Part shown: positions 17,091-26,020 of the stretch, piece by piece
Numbering within the stretch: position 1 is the first letter of the stretch
How the letters are laid out: each line of letters begins with the position of its first letter
NCBI GenBank assembly: GCA_011390465.1
Contig: JAABSH010000006.1
Location: 1 to 64,000, forward strand
DNA from: Desulfobacteraceae bacterium
GTDB taxonomy: Bacteria > Desulfobacterota > Desulfobacteria > Desulfobacterales > Desulfosalsimonadaceae
Length of the DNA stretch: 64,000 nt
Direction: 5' to 3'
Notes under the pieces: generated by a model
The model's database searches: none
What the model was told of the DNA's origin: nothing
The model's input: the letters and a program-made list of their open reading frames with translations, nothing else
Program-made: the position numbers and the translations under genes

Positions 17091-18716
17091 ATGCATCAAA
17101 CGAAATGGGTGATACTTGTGAGTGCGGTAGTCTGTTTTCTTTTTTCAGCCCCCTGCGTGCTGGCGCAGGAAAAAAACAGGCCCGTAGAAATTGACCAGCT
17201 CCGGAAAGAAATACAAACCCTGAATTCACAACTGTCCCGCCAGCAGAAAGATATTGAGTTGATGAAGCAGTATCTGGATAACGGGGATATCGAAGCCATT
17301 CAGGCAGATAATCAGGCGGATAGCAGCATCTATGAACAGCTGGAAGAAAAGATGGCGAATCAGGACGCAAAAATCGCATCCTTAAAAGAAAACCTGGCAT
17401 TCGTTTACAAACAAACCATCCGGGATACCGGCATCATTGAACAGTATAAGCTGGGAAATGAAATTTACTTTCGCAGTTCCTATTTTGACATGAACCGGGA
17501 AAACAATCTGACAGGAGAAGATTCCTATGAAAACGCTTTTGTCAATCTTTTTGACCTGAAATTCTCTGCCCATCCCGTGACCGAAGTTCAGTTCAATGCC
17601 ACCATTTCCATGTACAAGCTCTGGGGGACCTGGAATTCACCGGAAAGCATCCGGAGTTCGGACTTCACGTATTCCACCACGCCGTCTGACAGCGCGATCA
17701 AGGTAAAAAAAGCCTATGTGGATTATCGGCCCGCATGGCTCGGAGGCCGTCTGAACATGACCTTTGGCCGTCTGCCCACCGTAGATGGCTATTTGACCAA
17801 ATACCGCTATGGCCGCCCCAGCCAGTCCTCTTATCCGGATCTGGCGTTTAACGCGGAATCAGATGGGTTGGCCTTCAGTTTTTATTTTCAATCGCCTTTG
17901 CTCCAGTCCCTGAACCTGGTGTATGCCAGAAGCGAAGACGACACAGACATGAATCCGTTTGAAACCGACCCGCTGGGACTGGAAGACATTGATTTTTATG
18001 CAGCCCAGCTCAACACCACGATTCCCTTTCTGGATTCAGCCGCTTTTTCCCTGCAATGGCTCCGGGTGGATGATGTCCGGATTTCCGGTGATGACGTTGT
18101 CCGGGGTCTTGCCCGGGTTCACCTGCCCGCAGTGGCGGACATGCTGATTTTTCCCGATTCCCTCGGAAAAGTAGACAAATACACAGTGCAGCTGGACAAG
18201 GAAAAATTTTTCGGCACGCGGTGTGATTTTTTCTTTTCCGCTTCATGGAGCGACGTGGACCCCAATAAGAAGCAAATCCTTGTGGCCGGCCAGCCCCTTG
18301 ATCCGGCCGGTCTTCCGGCGGAAATCACCCCTTACACAAAATATCTTTACCTGGGATCAGCGGACAATCAGAAATCCGATACCGGATGGGCCATCTATAC
18401 CGGAGCCCGTTATCATATTGATGCCGAAAACTTCAAAAATCCCAAAATCGGAGTGGAATATTTCAAGGGATCGGAATACTGGGTCGGCCTGAATGTCGCG
18501 GGGCTGGATCCGTTTCAGAAACTGAACACCCGGGGGGAAGTCTGGGAAATATACTGGATTCAGCCCCTGATCACGCCCCTGCTCCAGTGCCGCCTGGGGT
18601 ACCAGATTGTGGAGCGCGATTATACCTCTACCCTGTTTGGCGGGCTTTATGGCGCACCGGAAAAAGCCGATCAGGACGATGCCCTGGCCTATGTAAGCAT
18701 GGAATTCATGTTTTGA
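17091..18716 (+). CDS. Outer-membrane beta-barrel protein, DUF3373/porin-like
   Basis: A 541-residue protein with a signal peptide (VCFLFSAPCVLAQEK), an N-terminal coiled coil (about residues 35-100: IDQLRKEIQTLNSQLSRQQK) and a long region of alternating hydrophobic and polar strands with many aromatic ends, finishing in EFMF as outer-membrane barrels do. The coiled coil resembles trimerising stalks of some porins. I associate the body with DUF3373-type proteins, with moderate certainty. It lies 28 bases after the cytochrome pair with a GGAGG ribosome site, so the three form an apparent operon. Confidence 0.78.
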   Translation: MHQTKWVILVSAVVCFLFSAPCVLAQEKNRPVEIDQLRKEIQTLNSQLSRQQKDIELMKQYLDNGDIEAIQADNQADSSIYEQLEEKMANQDAKIASLKENLAFVYKQTIRDTGIIEQYKLGNEIYFRSSYFDMNRENNLTGEDSYENAFVNLFDLKFSAHPVTEVQFNATISMYKLWGTWNSPESIRSSDFTYSTTPSDSAIKVKKAYVDYRPAWLGGRLNMTFGRLPTVDGYLTKYRYGRPSQSSYPDLAFNAESDGLAFSFYFQSPLLQSLNLVYARSEDDTDMNPFETDPLGLEDIDFYAAQLNTTIPFLDSAAFSLQWLRVDDVRISGDDVVRGLARVHLPAVADMLIFPDSLGKVDKYTVQLDKEKFFGTRCDFFFSASWSDVDPNKKQILVAGQPLDPAGLPAEITPYTKYLYLGSADNQKSDTGWAIYTGARYHIDAENFKNPKIGVEYFKGSEYWVGLNVAGLDPFQKLNTRGEVWEIYWIQPLITPLLQCRLGYQIVERDYTSTLFGGLYGAPEKADQDDALAYVSMEFMF

Positions 18717-18723
18717 CGGCCTT

Positions 18724-18856
18724 GTAAAAAGTCCAAATTCTTTGTTGCGCTGCATCCCCAGCTGCTTCAACGTACGTCAGGTACGCCTCATTGATAGGGA
18801 TTTGCGCGCCTTGAATTTGAATCTTTTTTCTTTGCCGTCTGAATTCGACTTTTTAA
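18724..18856. repeat. Palindromic element with GTAC-N5-GTAC core (copy 2)
   Basis: Outer arms TAAAAAGTCcaAATTC and GAATTcGACTTTTTA are inverted; inner parts include GCGCTGCATCCC and GGGATTTGCGCGCC and a central GTACGTCAGGTAC. It sits between convergent genes, as copy 1 (2979-3083) does, and shares the core spacing but not the arms. Confidence 0.6.
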
Positions 18857-18863
18857 GAGAACA

Positions 18864-19496
18864 TCATTCGTGCAGCACGGCCAGAATCACGGCCTGGGCT
18901 TTTTTTGCGGTGATCAGGTGGGGCGTGGTGGAAAGATAGTAGACACTGTCCCCGGGTTCCAGCTCAAATTTATCTTCATCAAGGGTAACGCACACGGTTC
19001 CTTCCAGCACATAGATAAATTCTTCCCCCTCATGCACGGACAGTTCCTGATCCGGATTTTCTTCAAGGGTAACCATCAGTGCTTCCATGTGCCGTCCCCG
19101 GACTTCCGGGGCCATGCTGAAATAAGTATAGAGTTTTCGGCCCCTGGCGCTGGAAGACCGGGACACCTTTTTACGGTCACCTTTCCGGGTCACAGAATAC
19201 AGCTTGTTCCCCACCCCGGATACCAGCCCGCTGAAGGCGCTTTCAAGGGCTTTGGACAACCGGACCAGGGTGCCCAGCTGGGGCTGAATCTCATTGTTTT
19301 CAATTTTTTTCAGCAATGCCACGTCAAATCCCGTGATATGGGAAAGTTTTTCATAGGAAATATGCTTTGCTTCCCGCAGTCCCCGGATGCGATCGCCAAC
19401 GGCTTCAACACTGATCTGCGCGGATGGCGGAATATCGCCGGTCAGCATTGCATAGCGGTCCGCTGTTATTTCTGATGCCTGATTCTTTAGTTTCAT
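18864..19496 (-). CDS. XRE-family regulator with C-terminal cupin domain
   Basis: The ATG at 19496 is preferred because AGGAA lies 6 bases before it; a further ATG at 19502 would have no spacing. An HTH_3 domain occupies about residues 30-85 (GDRIRGLREAKHISYEKLSHITGFDVALLKKIENNEIQPQ), and a cupin_2 domain the C-terminus (VHEGEEFIYVLEGTV, LEPGDSVYYLSTTPH). Such two-domain proteins bind DNA and sense a small molecule through the cupin. It follows yhbY after 66 bases on the same strand. Target genes are not evident. Confidence 0.9.
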   Translation of the reverse strand: MKLKNQASEITADRYAMLTGDIPPSAQISVEAVGDRIRGLREAKHISYEKLSHITGFDVALLKKIENNEIQPQLGTLVRLSKALESAFSGLVSGVGNKLYSVTRKGDRKKVSRSSSARGRKLYTYFSMAPEVRGRHMEALMVTLEENPDQELSVHEGEEFIYVLEGTVCVTLDEDKFELEPGDSVYYLSTTPHLITAKKAQAVILAVLHE

Positions 19497-19562
19497 AACC
19501 ATTTCCTGTAATGAACGGTTTTCTGATTTTCACCCCGGGTCCAACCTGCGGCCCCAATAAAA

Positions 19563-19874
19563 TTAACGCCGGGGGATCACAATTTTTCTTTTTTCCGGGT
19601 CTTTTTGTTCCCGGTAAAAAATTGCCATGTGACCGATCATACCGACAAGCTGGGCCCCGGTTTGCGTTTCAATAATCTCAGAAACTTCGGTTTTCTGGTC
19701 TTTTTCCTTGAATTCATTAAATTTTACTTTAATCAGCTCATGGGTGTCAAGGGCCTCGTCCACCGCGGCGATCAACGATTCAGACACCCCTTTCTGCCCC
19801 ACGAGCACCAGGGGTTTTATGCCGTGGGCCAGTCCCCTGAGATATTTTCGCTCATATCCTTTCAGTTTTTCCAC
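19563..19874 (-). CDS. yhbY: YhbY-type CRM-domain RNA-binding protein
   Basis: A 103-residue single CRM domain: RKYLRGLAHGIKPLVLVGQKGVSESLIAAVDEAL, with the GxxG loop GQKG, then ELIKVKF and the strand TGAQLVGMIGHMAIFYR. Homologues associate with pre-50S ribosomal particles and act in assembly. Length and motif order are standard; only the C-terminal tail (EKRKIVIPRR) is basic and free. It is transcribed before the cupin regulator. Confidence 0.93.
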   Translation of the reverse strand: MEKLKGYERKYLRGLAHGIKPLVLVGQKGVSESLIAAVDEALDTHELIKVKFNEFKEKDQKTEVSEIIETQTGAQLVGMIGHMAIFYREQKDPEKRKIVIPRR

Positions 19875-20128
19875 AGATCCTCCTTTTGGTTAAAAATCCC
19901 CCGCTGAGCAACCGCCTCTATGCCGGCAGCGTTAAGGGCATTTGCATTTACCAAAATAGTTGAAACAGAAACAAACCGCAATCAATTAAATGAAGCCAGC
20001 CGCCCGGATTCTGTTTTCCGTCTTGCATGCCGGGGCCGGCAGTGATAGAGCTGGTGTACGGGGGCGATGTTCAGATCATGTCATTTCCCCCGTCGTTTGA
20101 ATCACTGATACGCGTTCAAACACTGAAA

Positions 20129-20287
20129 ATGACGAAAAAATCTTTGAAAAAGAAAAATGACAGCCCCTACATTACCTGCCCGTTTAAAAAAGGGCGGCCC
20201 AGAAAACACATCACGGTTTGCCAGGAATGCCCGCGCAGAGGCAGGTGCAAGCCTTTTCTGGACTATATTCAACCGGGCCTGTTTTAA
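20129..20287 (+). CDS. Small Cys-rich (zinc-ribbon-like) protein
   Basis: A 52-residue basic protein with CPFKKGRPRKHITVCQECPRR-type spacing: Cys residues at about 17, 30, 33 and 39 (C-x12-C-x2-C-x5-C), suggesting one metal site. The start is uncertain: ATG 20129 (MTKKSLKKK) begins the conserved-looking part; ATG 20078 is another option, and neither has a good ribosome site. It lies 20 bases ahead of the MoxR gene in the same direction. I recognise no function. Confidence 0.6.
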   Translation: MTKKSLKKKNDSPYITCPFKKGRPRKHITVCQECPRRGRCKPFLDYIQPGLF

Positions 20288-20307
20288 AAATACCGAAAGG
20301 ATCCCCC

Positions 20308-21219
20308 ATGAAATGGTTTGAAAGTGTGGAAGCGGTGGAACAAAAACTGGAAAGCGTGGATTATATCCCGTCCCGGGAAATCGCCACCGTGGTTTATCTG
20401 GCCACTGCCACCGGAAAACCGGTGCTGGTGGAAGGCCCGGCCGGGGCCGGCAAAACCGAACTGGCCCGGGCCATTGCCCGGAGCCTGAACCTTCGCAAAA
20501 TCCGGCTGCAATGCTATGAGGGATTGGATGAAGCCAAGGCCCTGTATGAATGGGAATATGCCAAACAGCTTCTCTACACCCAGATGATCAAAGAAAAAAT
20601 CAATGACCTGATTTCCGCCTCATCTTCCATTGCCGAGGCCGTGGAAAAAATCGCGGAACAGGAAAACGCGTTTTTTTCCGAGCGGTTTCTCCTGGCCCGG
20701 CCCCTGCTCCAGGCCATTACATCTGATGCGCCCGTGGTGCTGTTAATTGACGAAATCGACAAGTCCGACCCGGAATTTGAAGCATTCCTGCTGGAGCTCT
20801 TAGGGGATTTTCAGGTATCCATTCCGGAAATCGGCATCTGGAAAGCCAAACACATTCCCATTGTCATTCTCACCTCCAACAATTACCGGGACATGAGCGA
20901 CGCGTTAAAACGGCGGTGCATCCACCTGTATATTGATTATCCGGAAAAAGACCTGGAAAAACGCATTGTGGAGCTGAAAATTCCGGAAATTGACAAGCGC
21001 CTTGCCGGGCAGCTGGTGGATGCCATCAACCGCATCCGGGATCTGGACCTTAAAAAACAGCCCTGCATTTCTGAAACCATTGACTGGGCAAAGGCCCTGA
21101 TGGTGCTTCAGGCCAATGATCTGTCGCCGGAAGTGCTCTCCGACACCCTGAATGTCATCTGCAAATACCAGGTGGACACAAAAATGGTGAGGGAAAACCT
21201 GGACAAGGTCTTAACATAA
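20308..21219 (+). CDS. MoxR-family AAA+ ATPase
   Basis: The ATG at 20308 follows GAAAGG; earlier in-frame Met codons overlap the small gene upstream and are not used here. The 303-residue protein has Walker A (GPAGAGKTELARAIA), Walker B (VVLLIDEIDKSD), sensor 1 (VILTSNN) and the arginine-finger region (ALKRRCIHLYIDYP). MoxR ATPases act with VWA-domain partners as chaperones, often in metal-cofactor insertion; the VWA partner is the next gene. A CoxD-type role is possible, but no carbon monoxide dehydrogenase or similar target is visible here. Confidence 0.94.
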   Translation: MKWFESVEAVEQKLESVDYIPSREIATVVYLATATGKPVLVEGPAGAGKTELARAIARSLNLRKIRLQCYEGLDEAKALYEWEYAKQLLYTQMIKEKINDLISASSSIAEAVEKIAEQENAFFSERFLLARPLLQAITSDAPVVLLIDEIDKSDPEFEAFLLELLGDFQVSIPEIGIWKAKHIPIVILTSNNYRDMSDALKRRCIHLYIDYPEKDLEKRIVELKIPEIDKRLAGQLVDAINRIRDLDLKKQPCISETIDWAKALMVLQANDLSPEVLSDTLNVICKYQVDTKMVRENLDKVLT

Positions 21220-21239
21220 AACTGGTCTTAACATAAAAA

Positions 21240-22622
21240 ATGCTCACCCTGCTTTTAAATTTTGTGGCAGCCTGCCGCACGGCTGATCTGCGGATATCCA
21301 CCGCAGAAGTGCTTGATGCCGCCGGCCAGCTGGAGCTGATCAACCTACTGGAAGAAGACCAGTTCCGCGCGGCCCTGCGGGCCAATTTTGCCAAAAGCCG
21401 CAGGGAACAGCGGGATTTTGACCGGCTTTATGATCTTTTTTTTCACGACATGCAGCCGGATGCGGAGTTTGACCCGGAAAACATTTCTCAGGCAGCAAAA
21501 AAAGCCGCCCTTGACAAGATGCGCCAGGACACGCCGGATGATGATATTACCCAGGCGATTTTTGATTTTCTCGGCGGCGATCCCATCCCCTATTTAAAGG
21601 AAATCCAGCGCCTGGAAACCCAGGAAGAAAAAAATTCCAAAGCCCTTAAATCCAATCTCAGCCAGTTGTCCAGCCGGCTGGAAGTCATGCTCCGCATCAA
21701 TCAGGTGCGCAACCGGCTGCTTCAGTTTCAGGGCAGCCATCAGGACCCCGGCGCCCCGGGAAAAAATCAGGGCCTGGCCTCCCGGCTGCTTGCGCGCCTG
21801 GAACGGGCCAATCAGATGCTCACCCAGGAAACCCGGCCATACAACGACGGCCTGAAGCAGGTCAACACCTATGACCGGCAGTACAGCGGACTGGGGGAAC
21901 GGCCCTTTTCCAACCTCACTCAGAAAGAGATTGAACAGATGCGCACGGTAATTGATCAGCTTGTGCGCAAAATGAAAGACATCATGAGCCGGCGGTATGC
22001 CTCCCGCAACCGGGGAACGCTGGATGTCAGAAAAACCCTGCGCACGGCCCAGCGGTACCTGGGGGTGCCCATAGAAATCAACTATCGCCAGCGGCCCCTC
22101 CGAAAAACAAAAATCGTGGCCCTGTGCGATGTGTCCGGGTCTGTCTGGTCCGCGGCCCGGTTTATGCTCAACATGATTTATGCCATGCAGGACTGTTTTG
22201 CCGATGTTCAGAGTTTCGCCTTTGTGGGCGGGCCCACCAACATCACGGATATTTTTGAAAAACACGACATCAACCAGGCCATTGAAAAAGTCATCACGGA
22301 CACCAATATTAATTTTGATGCCCATACCGACTACGGCGAAATGCTGACCCGGTTTCACCGGGATCATCTCCATCTGCTGACCCAGAAAACCACCCTCATC
22401 ATCGTGGGGGATGCCCGCACCAATTACCACAACCCCTGCGAACAGCTTCTGGACGCCATGCGCGCCCGATGCCGGCGGGTGATCTGGCTGAACCCGGAAC
22501 CAGAGCAGTTCTGGGGCACCGGAGACAGCGAAATGAGCACTTACAAGGCCTACTGTCACGAAGTAAGGCCCTGCCGGAATCTGAACCAGCTGGTTTATTT
22601 TATCGAAGATCTTGTCTTTTAA
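21240..22622 (+). CDS. VWA-domain (CoxE-like) protein, MoxR partner
   Basis: A 460-residue protein with an N-terminal helical region (CRTADLRISTAEVLDAAG) typical of CoxE-like proteins and a C-terminal von Willebrand A domain. The MIDAS motif is DVSGS at about residue 299, with later metal-ligating Thr (GGPTN) and Asp (GDARTN). It starts 20 bases after the MoxR stop, with no own ribosome site, and a 15-bp direct repeat spans the junction. The pair is expected to form a MoxR-VWA remodelling complex. The target is unknown. Confidence 0.92.
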   Translation: MLTLLLNFVAACRTADLRISTAEVLDAAGQLELINLLEEDQFRAALRANFAKSRREQRDFDRLYDLFFHDMQPDAEFDPENISQAAKKAALDKMRQDTPDDDITQAIFDFLGGDPIPYLKEIQRLETQEEKNSKALKSNLSQLSSRLEVMLRINQVRNRLLQFQGSHQDPGAPGKNQGLASRLLARLERANQMLTQETRPYNDGLKQVNTYDRQYSGLGERPFSNLTQKEIEQMRTVIDQLVRKMKDIMSRRYASRNRGTLDVRKTLRTAQRYLGVPIEINYRQRPLRKTKIVALCDVSGSVWSAARFMLNMIYAMQDCFADVQSFAFVGGPTNITDIFEKHDINQAIEKVITDTNINFDAHTDYGEMLTRFHRDHLHLLTQKTTLIIVGDARTNYHNPCEQLLDAMRARCRRVIWLNPEPEQFWGTGDSEMSTYKAYCHEVRPCRNLNQLVYFIEDLVF

Positions 22623-22660
22623 CTGTTTTTATCTTTTACCGGTATTTTACGCTGAAAATA

Positions 22661-23578
22661 ATGACACAAATTTCCCAATCCAAAATCGAAAAAAAACGCT
22701 TAGAGATCTTGTGCCGGCAACATCAGGTGGCCCTGCCGGGGAACCTGCTGGTGGCATTTTGCACGATGGCGTTTTTTTTCCGGCAGCTCCCCCGCCCCAT
22801 CCTGGCAGGATGGTTTCTGGCCATGGCCGTGGTCCTTTTGATCCGGTTTTTCATTATCCGCCTTTATGAAAAACAACCCGCTAAAACCCTCACCCCCAGG
22901 CCCTGGCTGATCAAATTCGGTATGAGCATTTTTCTAAACGGCCTGCTCTGGGGCGTTCTGGGCGTCTATACCCATCTTCATGTGCCGCTTGTTTATTTTT
23001 TTATTGCGCTGATCATCATTGCAGGGGTTGTGGCGGCGGCCCTGGCCATCAACTCGGTTTCCATTTTTCTTTTTTTGAGTTTTGTCCTTCCGGCCACGCT
23101 GCCGGCCAGTTTTTCCCTGCTGATAAGCGCGGATTTTGAACAAATGGTGATGGGAATTTTGCTCCTTGCCTATGTCGGGGTGATGACCCGTTCGGCCATC
23201 GGATTGAACCGCGTTATCCTGACTTCCATCCAATACCGGTATGAAAACCTGAAACTGCTGGACCATCTGAAAGAAGAGCAGATTCAGATTCGGGCACTGA
23301 ACGCGCGGCTGGCTCAGGACATTGAAAAACGCAAAAAAACAGAAATGGAAAAGGAACGGCTGATCCAACAACTTCAAAAAGCCCTGAAGGATGTCAACAC
23401 CTTAAGCGGAATGATCCCCATTTGCGCCAATTGCAAAAAAGTGCGGGATGACAAGGGATACTGGGATCAGATCGAGAGCTATATTCACAAACACTCGGGC
23501 GCGGATTTCAGTCACGGCATTTGTCCGGAATGCGCAAAAAAACTTTATCCGGATGTGGATTTATCAGAGGATGAATAA
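22661..23578 (+). CDS. Membrane protein with C-terminal zinc-like sensor-tail domain
   Basis: The ATG at 22661 gives 305 residues; an earlier in-frame start would overlap the VWA gene. Four to six hydrophobic helices (residues 28-200) lead to a coiled coil (about 210-255), then a Cys-rich block beginning GMIPICANCKKVRDDKGYW and ending HGICPECAKK. I know this block as the tail of many PAS/histidine kinases and response-regulator proteins of Deltaproteobacteria, but here no kinase, GGDEF or receiver domain is present. It may be a stand-alone membrane input or adaptor module. Confidence 0.75.
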   Translation: MTQISQSKIEKKRLEILCRQHQVALPGNLLVAFCTMAFFFRQLPRPILAGWFLAMAVVLLIRFFIIRLYEKQPAKTLTPRPWLIKFGMSIFLNGLLWGVLGVYTHLHVPLVYFFIALIIIAGVVAAALAINSVSIFLFLSFVLPATLPASFSLLISADFEQMVMGILLLAYVGVMTRSAIGLNRVILTSIQYRYENLKLLDHLKEEQIQIRALNARLAQDIEKRKKTEMEKERLIQQLQKALKDVNTLSGMIPICANCKKVRDDKGYWDQIESYIHKHSGADFSHGICPECAKKLYPDVDLSEDE

Positions 23579-23596
23579 CGTCCCGGCCTGAAACAG

Positions 23597-25402
23597 GTGA
23601 TTGCAACGTCCAAAAAAATCATGTCTGACAAGAAAACTACGCCGTTTCGCTTGTTTTTTCAGATATTCCCATTTATCCGGTGGCTGCGGCATTACAATCT
23701 GAAAACGCTACAGGCGGACAGTCTTGCCGGCCTTACGGTGGCCGTGATCCTCATTCCCCAGGCCATGGCCTATGCCATGCTGGCCGGTCTGCCGCCGGTT
23801 TACGGGCTGTATGCGGCGGCGGTCACCCCTGTCATCGGCGGACTGTGGGGAAGCCTCCGGCAGCTGGCCACGGGTCCCATTGCCATTACCAGTCTTCTGG
23901 TACTGGTGACCCTTTCCCCCCTTGCAGCGCCGGGAAGCCCCCGCTATATTGAACTGGCGCTCCTTCTGTCCATTATCATCGGCATTCTATACCTGTGCAT
24001 CGGTTTTCTGCGCATGGGACAGATTATGGCCTTTGTTTCCCATTCCGCGGTCAAAGGATTCACCGCAGCCGCGGCTCTGATTATTATTGCCTCCCAGCTG
24101 CCCCAGTTTTTGGGTATCAGTGTCAGGCGCCATGAATACATTTTTTTCATGGTTCTTGAGATCAGCGCCAAAATTCGGGAGAGCCATCTGTTAAGCGCAT
24201 TGATCGGCATTCTCTGCTTCGGGTTTATTTATACCATGAAAAAACACCGGCCGGCGTTTCCGTCATCCCTTACCGCCCTGACCATTGCCACCGGCAGTGT
24301 TTTCTGGTTCGGCCTGGATGCCCGGGGCGTGGCCATCATCGGCAAAACCGCCGGCGGGCTGCCCGGTTTCCATCTGCCGGTATTTAACCCGGAAATCATC
24401 AGCACCCTTTTCGGACCGGCCATGGTCATTGCCCTGGTGTGTTTTGTGGAAACCTACAGCGTGGGCAAGGCCATTTCCGATGAAACCCGGCAAAAAGTAA
24501 ATGTGAATCAGGAATTTATCGGTCAGGGAATGGCCAATCTGATCGGCGGCTTTTTTCAATGCTACCCGGTCAGCGGGTCTTTTTCCCGGACGGCCATCAA
24601 TTTTTCATCAGGCGCCCGAACCGGCATTGCCAGTGTCATCTCCGGCATTCTGGTGATTGTCACCCTTTTATTTTTCACCCCTGTGCTGACGTATATCCCC
24701 CGCGCCGGACTGGCTGCCGTGGTGATATCCGCGGTGCTCACCCTGTTTCACCCGTCCCAGGTATTTAAATTATGGAAGATGAACCGGGACGACGGCATTG
24801 TGGCCCTGACGGTGTTTATGCTGGCCCTGCTGGCAAAACCGGATTATGCCCTGCTCATCGGCGTAGTGATGTCTTTGATGTTTTTCTTCTGGAAAACCAT
24901 GCACCCCCGGATTGTGGAGATGACCCGGGATCCGGAGCATCATGTCCTGGTCAATGCCGAAGTTTCCGGCAGTCCTGCCTGCCCTCAGATTCTGCAGCTC
25001 CGGATCGACAACGTCATTTTTTTTGCCAATGCCGAATACACCATGGAACATATCATGGCACGGGTAAATGCCGTCAACACCCCGCTGAAATTTCTGCTGA
25101 AGGATTTTCAGGCAGTGGGATACATCGACATCACGGGCATTGATGAACTGCGGCGGCTCAAAGAGTTGCTCCGACAGCAGGGCATCCGCCTGGCCCTGTT
25201 TAACGTTCACGCGCCCGTGTTGAAAACCTTTATTTCCTCAGGATTTTACCCTGAAATGCAGACTGACGGCATTATTGAATCCTCCGGCCGCCTGCCGGAT
25301 CTCAGCCAGATCCTGACACGGCTGGTGGACGCCGTGGATCATGACTACTGCCGCGACAATTGCCCTTATTCCCTGTTTGAGGAATGTAAAAATTACAAAT
25401 AA
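23597..25402 (+). CDS. SulP-family anion transporter with STAS domain
   Basis: A 601-residue SulP/SLC26-type permease. The N-terminal signature follows the conserved pattern LKTLQADSLAGLTVAVILIP, then AMAYAMLAGLPPVYGLYAA. About 11-14 membrane helices span residues 35-440, followed by a cytoplasmic STAS domain (residues 470-560; LKDFQAVGYIDITGIDELRRL). The start is GTG 23597 or ATG 23621. The substrate could be sulfate, bicarbonate or another anion. Sulfate uptake would be attractive in a sulfate reducer, but sequence does not decide it. A Cys-rich C-terminal tail (CRDNCPYSLFEECKNYK) is unusual. Confidence 0.93.
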   Translation: MIATSKKIMSDKKTTPFRLFFQIFPFIRWLRHYNLKTLQADSLAGLTVAVILIPQAMAYAMLAGLPPVYGLYAAAVTPVIGGLWGSLRQLATGPIAITSLLVLVTLSPLAAPGSPRYIELALLLSIIIGILYLCIGFLRMGQIMAFVSHSAVKGFTAAAALIIIASQLPQFLGISVRRHEYIFFMVLEISAKIRESHLLSALIGILCFGFIYTMKKHRPAFPSSLTALTIATGSVFWFGLDARGVAIIGKTAGGLPGFHLPVFNPEIISTLFGPAMVIALVCFVETYSVGKAISDETRQKVNVNQEFIGQGMANLIGGFFQCYPVSGSFSRTAINFSSGARTGIASVISGILVIVTLLFFTPVLTYIPRAGLAAVVISAVLTLFHPSQVFKLWKMNRDDGIVALTVFMLALLAKPDYALLIGVVMSLMFFFWKTMHPRIVEMTRDPEHHVLVNAEVSGSPACPQILQLRIDNVIFFANAEYTMEHIMARVNAVNTPLKFLLKDFQAVGYIDITGIDELRRLKELLRQQGIRLALFNVHAPVLKTFISSGFYPEMQTDGIIESSGRLPDLSQILTRLVDAVDHDYCRDNCPYSLFEECKNYK

Positions 25403-25432
25403 CATGAAATGGGGTGCTTTTCATCTCACGGC

Positions 25433-25460
25433 TTGACTTTTGATTTTTCATATTTATCTT
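25433..25460 (+). promoter_or_regulatory. Sigma70-like promoter before FKBP gene
   Basis: TTGACT and TATCTT are separated by 16 bases, 39 bases upstream of the FKBP-type isomerase start. Confidence 0.5.
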
Positions 25461-25498
25461 GTGTGGAATTTTTAATTTTTAAAAAAAAGGAGATTCCA

Positions 25499-25993
25499 AT
25501 GGTAAAAGTTGCAAAAGACAAGTTCGTCAGTGTTGAATATACCGGTACCCTTGAAGATGGTGAGGTTTTCGACACCAGCCAGGGCCGCCAGCCTTTAGAA
25601 ATTCAGATGGGCGCCGGACAATTGATCAAGGGATTTGAAGACGCTCTGGACGGCATGGCCTTAAACGAGAAAAAAACCTTTACCCTGGCGCCGGAGGAAG
25701 CCTACGGCCACCGGGACGAAAGCCTGACCCGGGACTTTCCCCGGAAAGATGTGCCCCCGGAAATGAACCCCCAGGCAGGCCAGACCGTGGCCCTTCATGA
25801 CGGCCAGGGCCAGCAGATACCCGCCACCATCGTGGATGTAAATGACGAACACGTGACCGTGGACCTGAACCATCCCATGGCCGGAAAATCCCTGACCTTT
25901 GACATTGAAGTGGTCAACATCAGTGACGCCCCCACTCAGATGCCTGCGGGATGCGGTGAGGGCTGTGATTGCGCTTCCGGGTGCGGCCAATAG
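25499..25993 (+). CDS. FKBP-type (SlyD-like) peptidyl-prolyl isomerase
   Basis: The start at 25499 follows AAGGAG. The 164-residue protein has the SlyD layout: FKBP half (VSVEYTGTLEDGEVFDTS, MGAGQLIKGFEDALDGM), an inserted IF chaperone domain (EEAYGHRDESLTRDFPRKDVP), and the return to FKBP (VDLNHPMAGKSLTFDIEVVNI). The C-terminal tail CGEGCDCASGCGQ has five Cys and probably binds metal, as the His/Cys-rich tail of SlyD does. SlyD helps nickel delivery to hydrogenase in E. coli; a link to the hypF in this window is possible but speculative. Confidence 0.94.
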   Translation: MVKVAKDKFVSVEYTGTLEDGEVFDTSQGRQPLEIQMGAGQLIKGFEDALDGMALNEKKTFTLAPEEAYGHRDESLTRDFPRKDVPPEMNPQAGQTVALHDGQGQQIPATIVDVNDEHVTVDLNHPMAGKSLTFDIEVVNISDAPTQMPAGCGEGCDCASGCGQ

Positions 25994-26020
25994 CAGAACA
26001 TTAACGATCCATCAAAAAAA

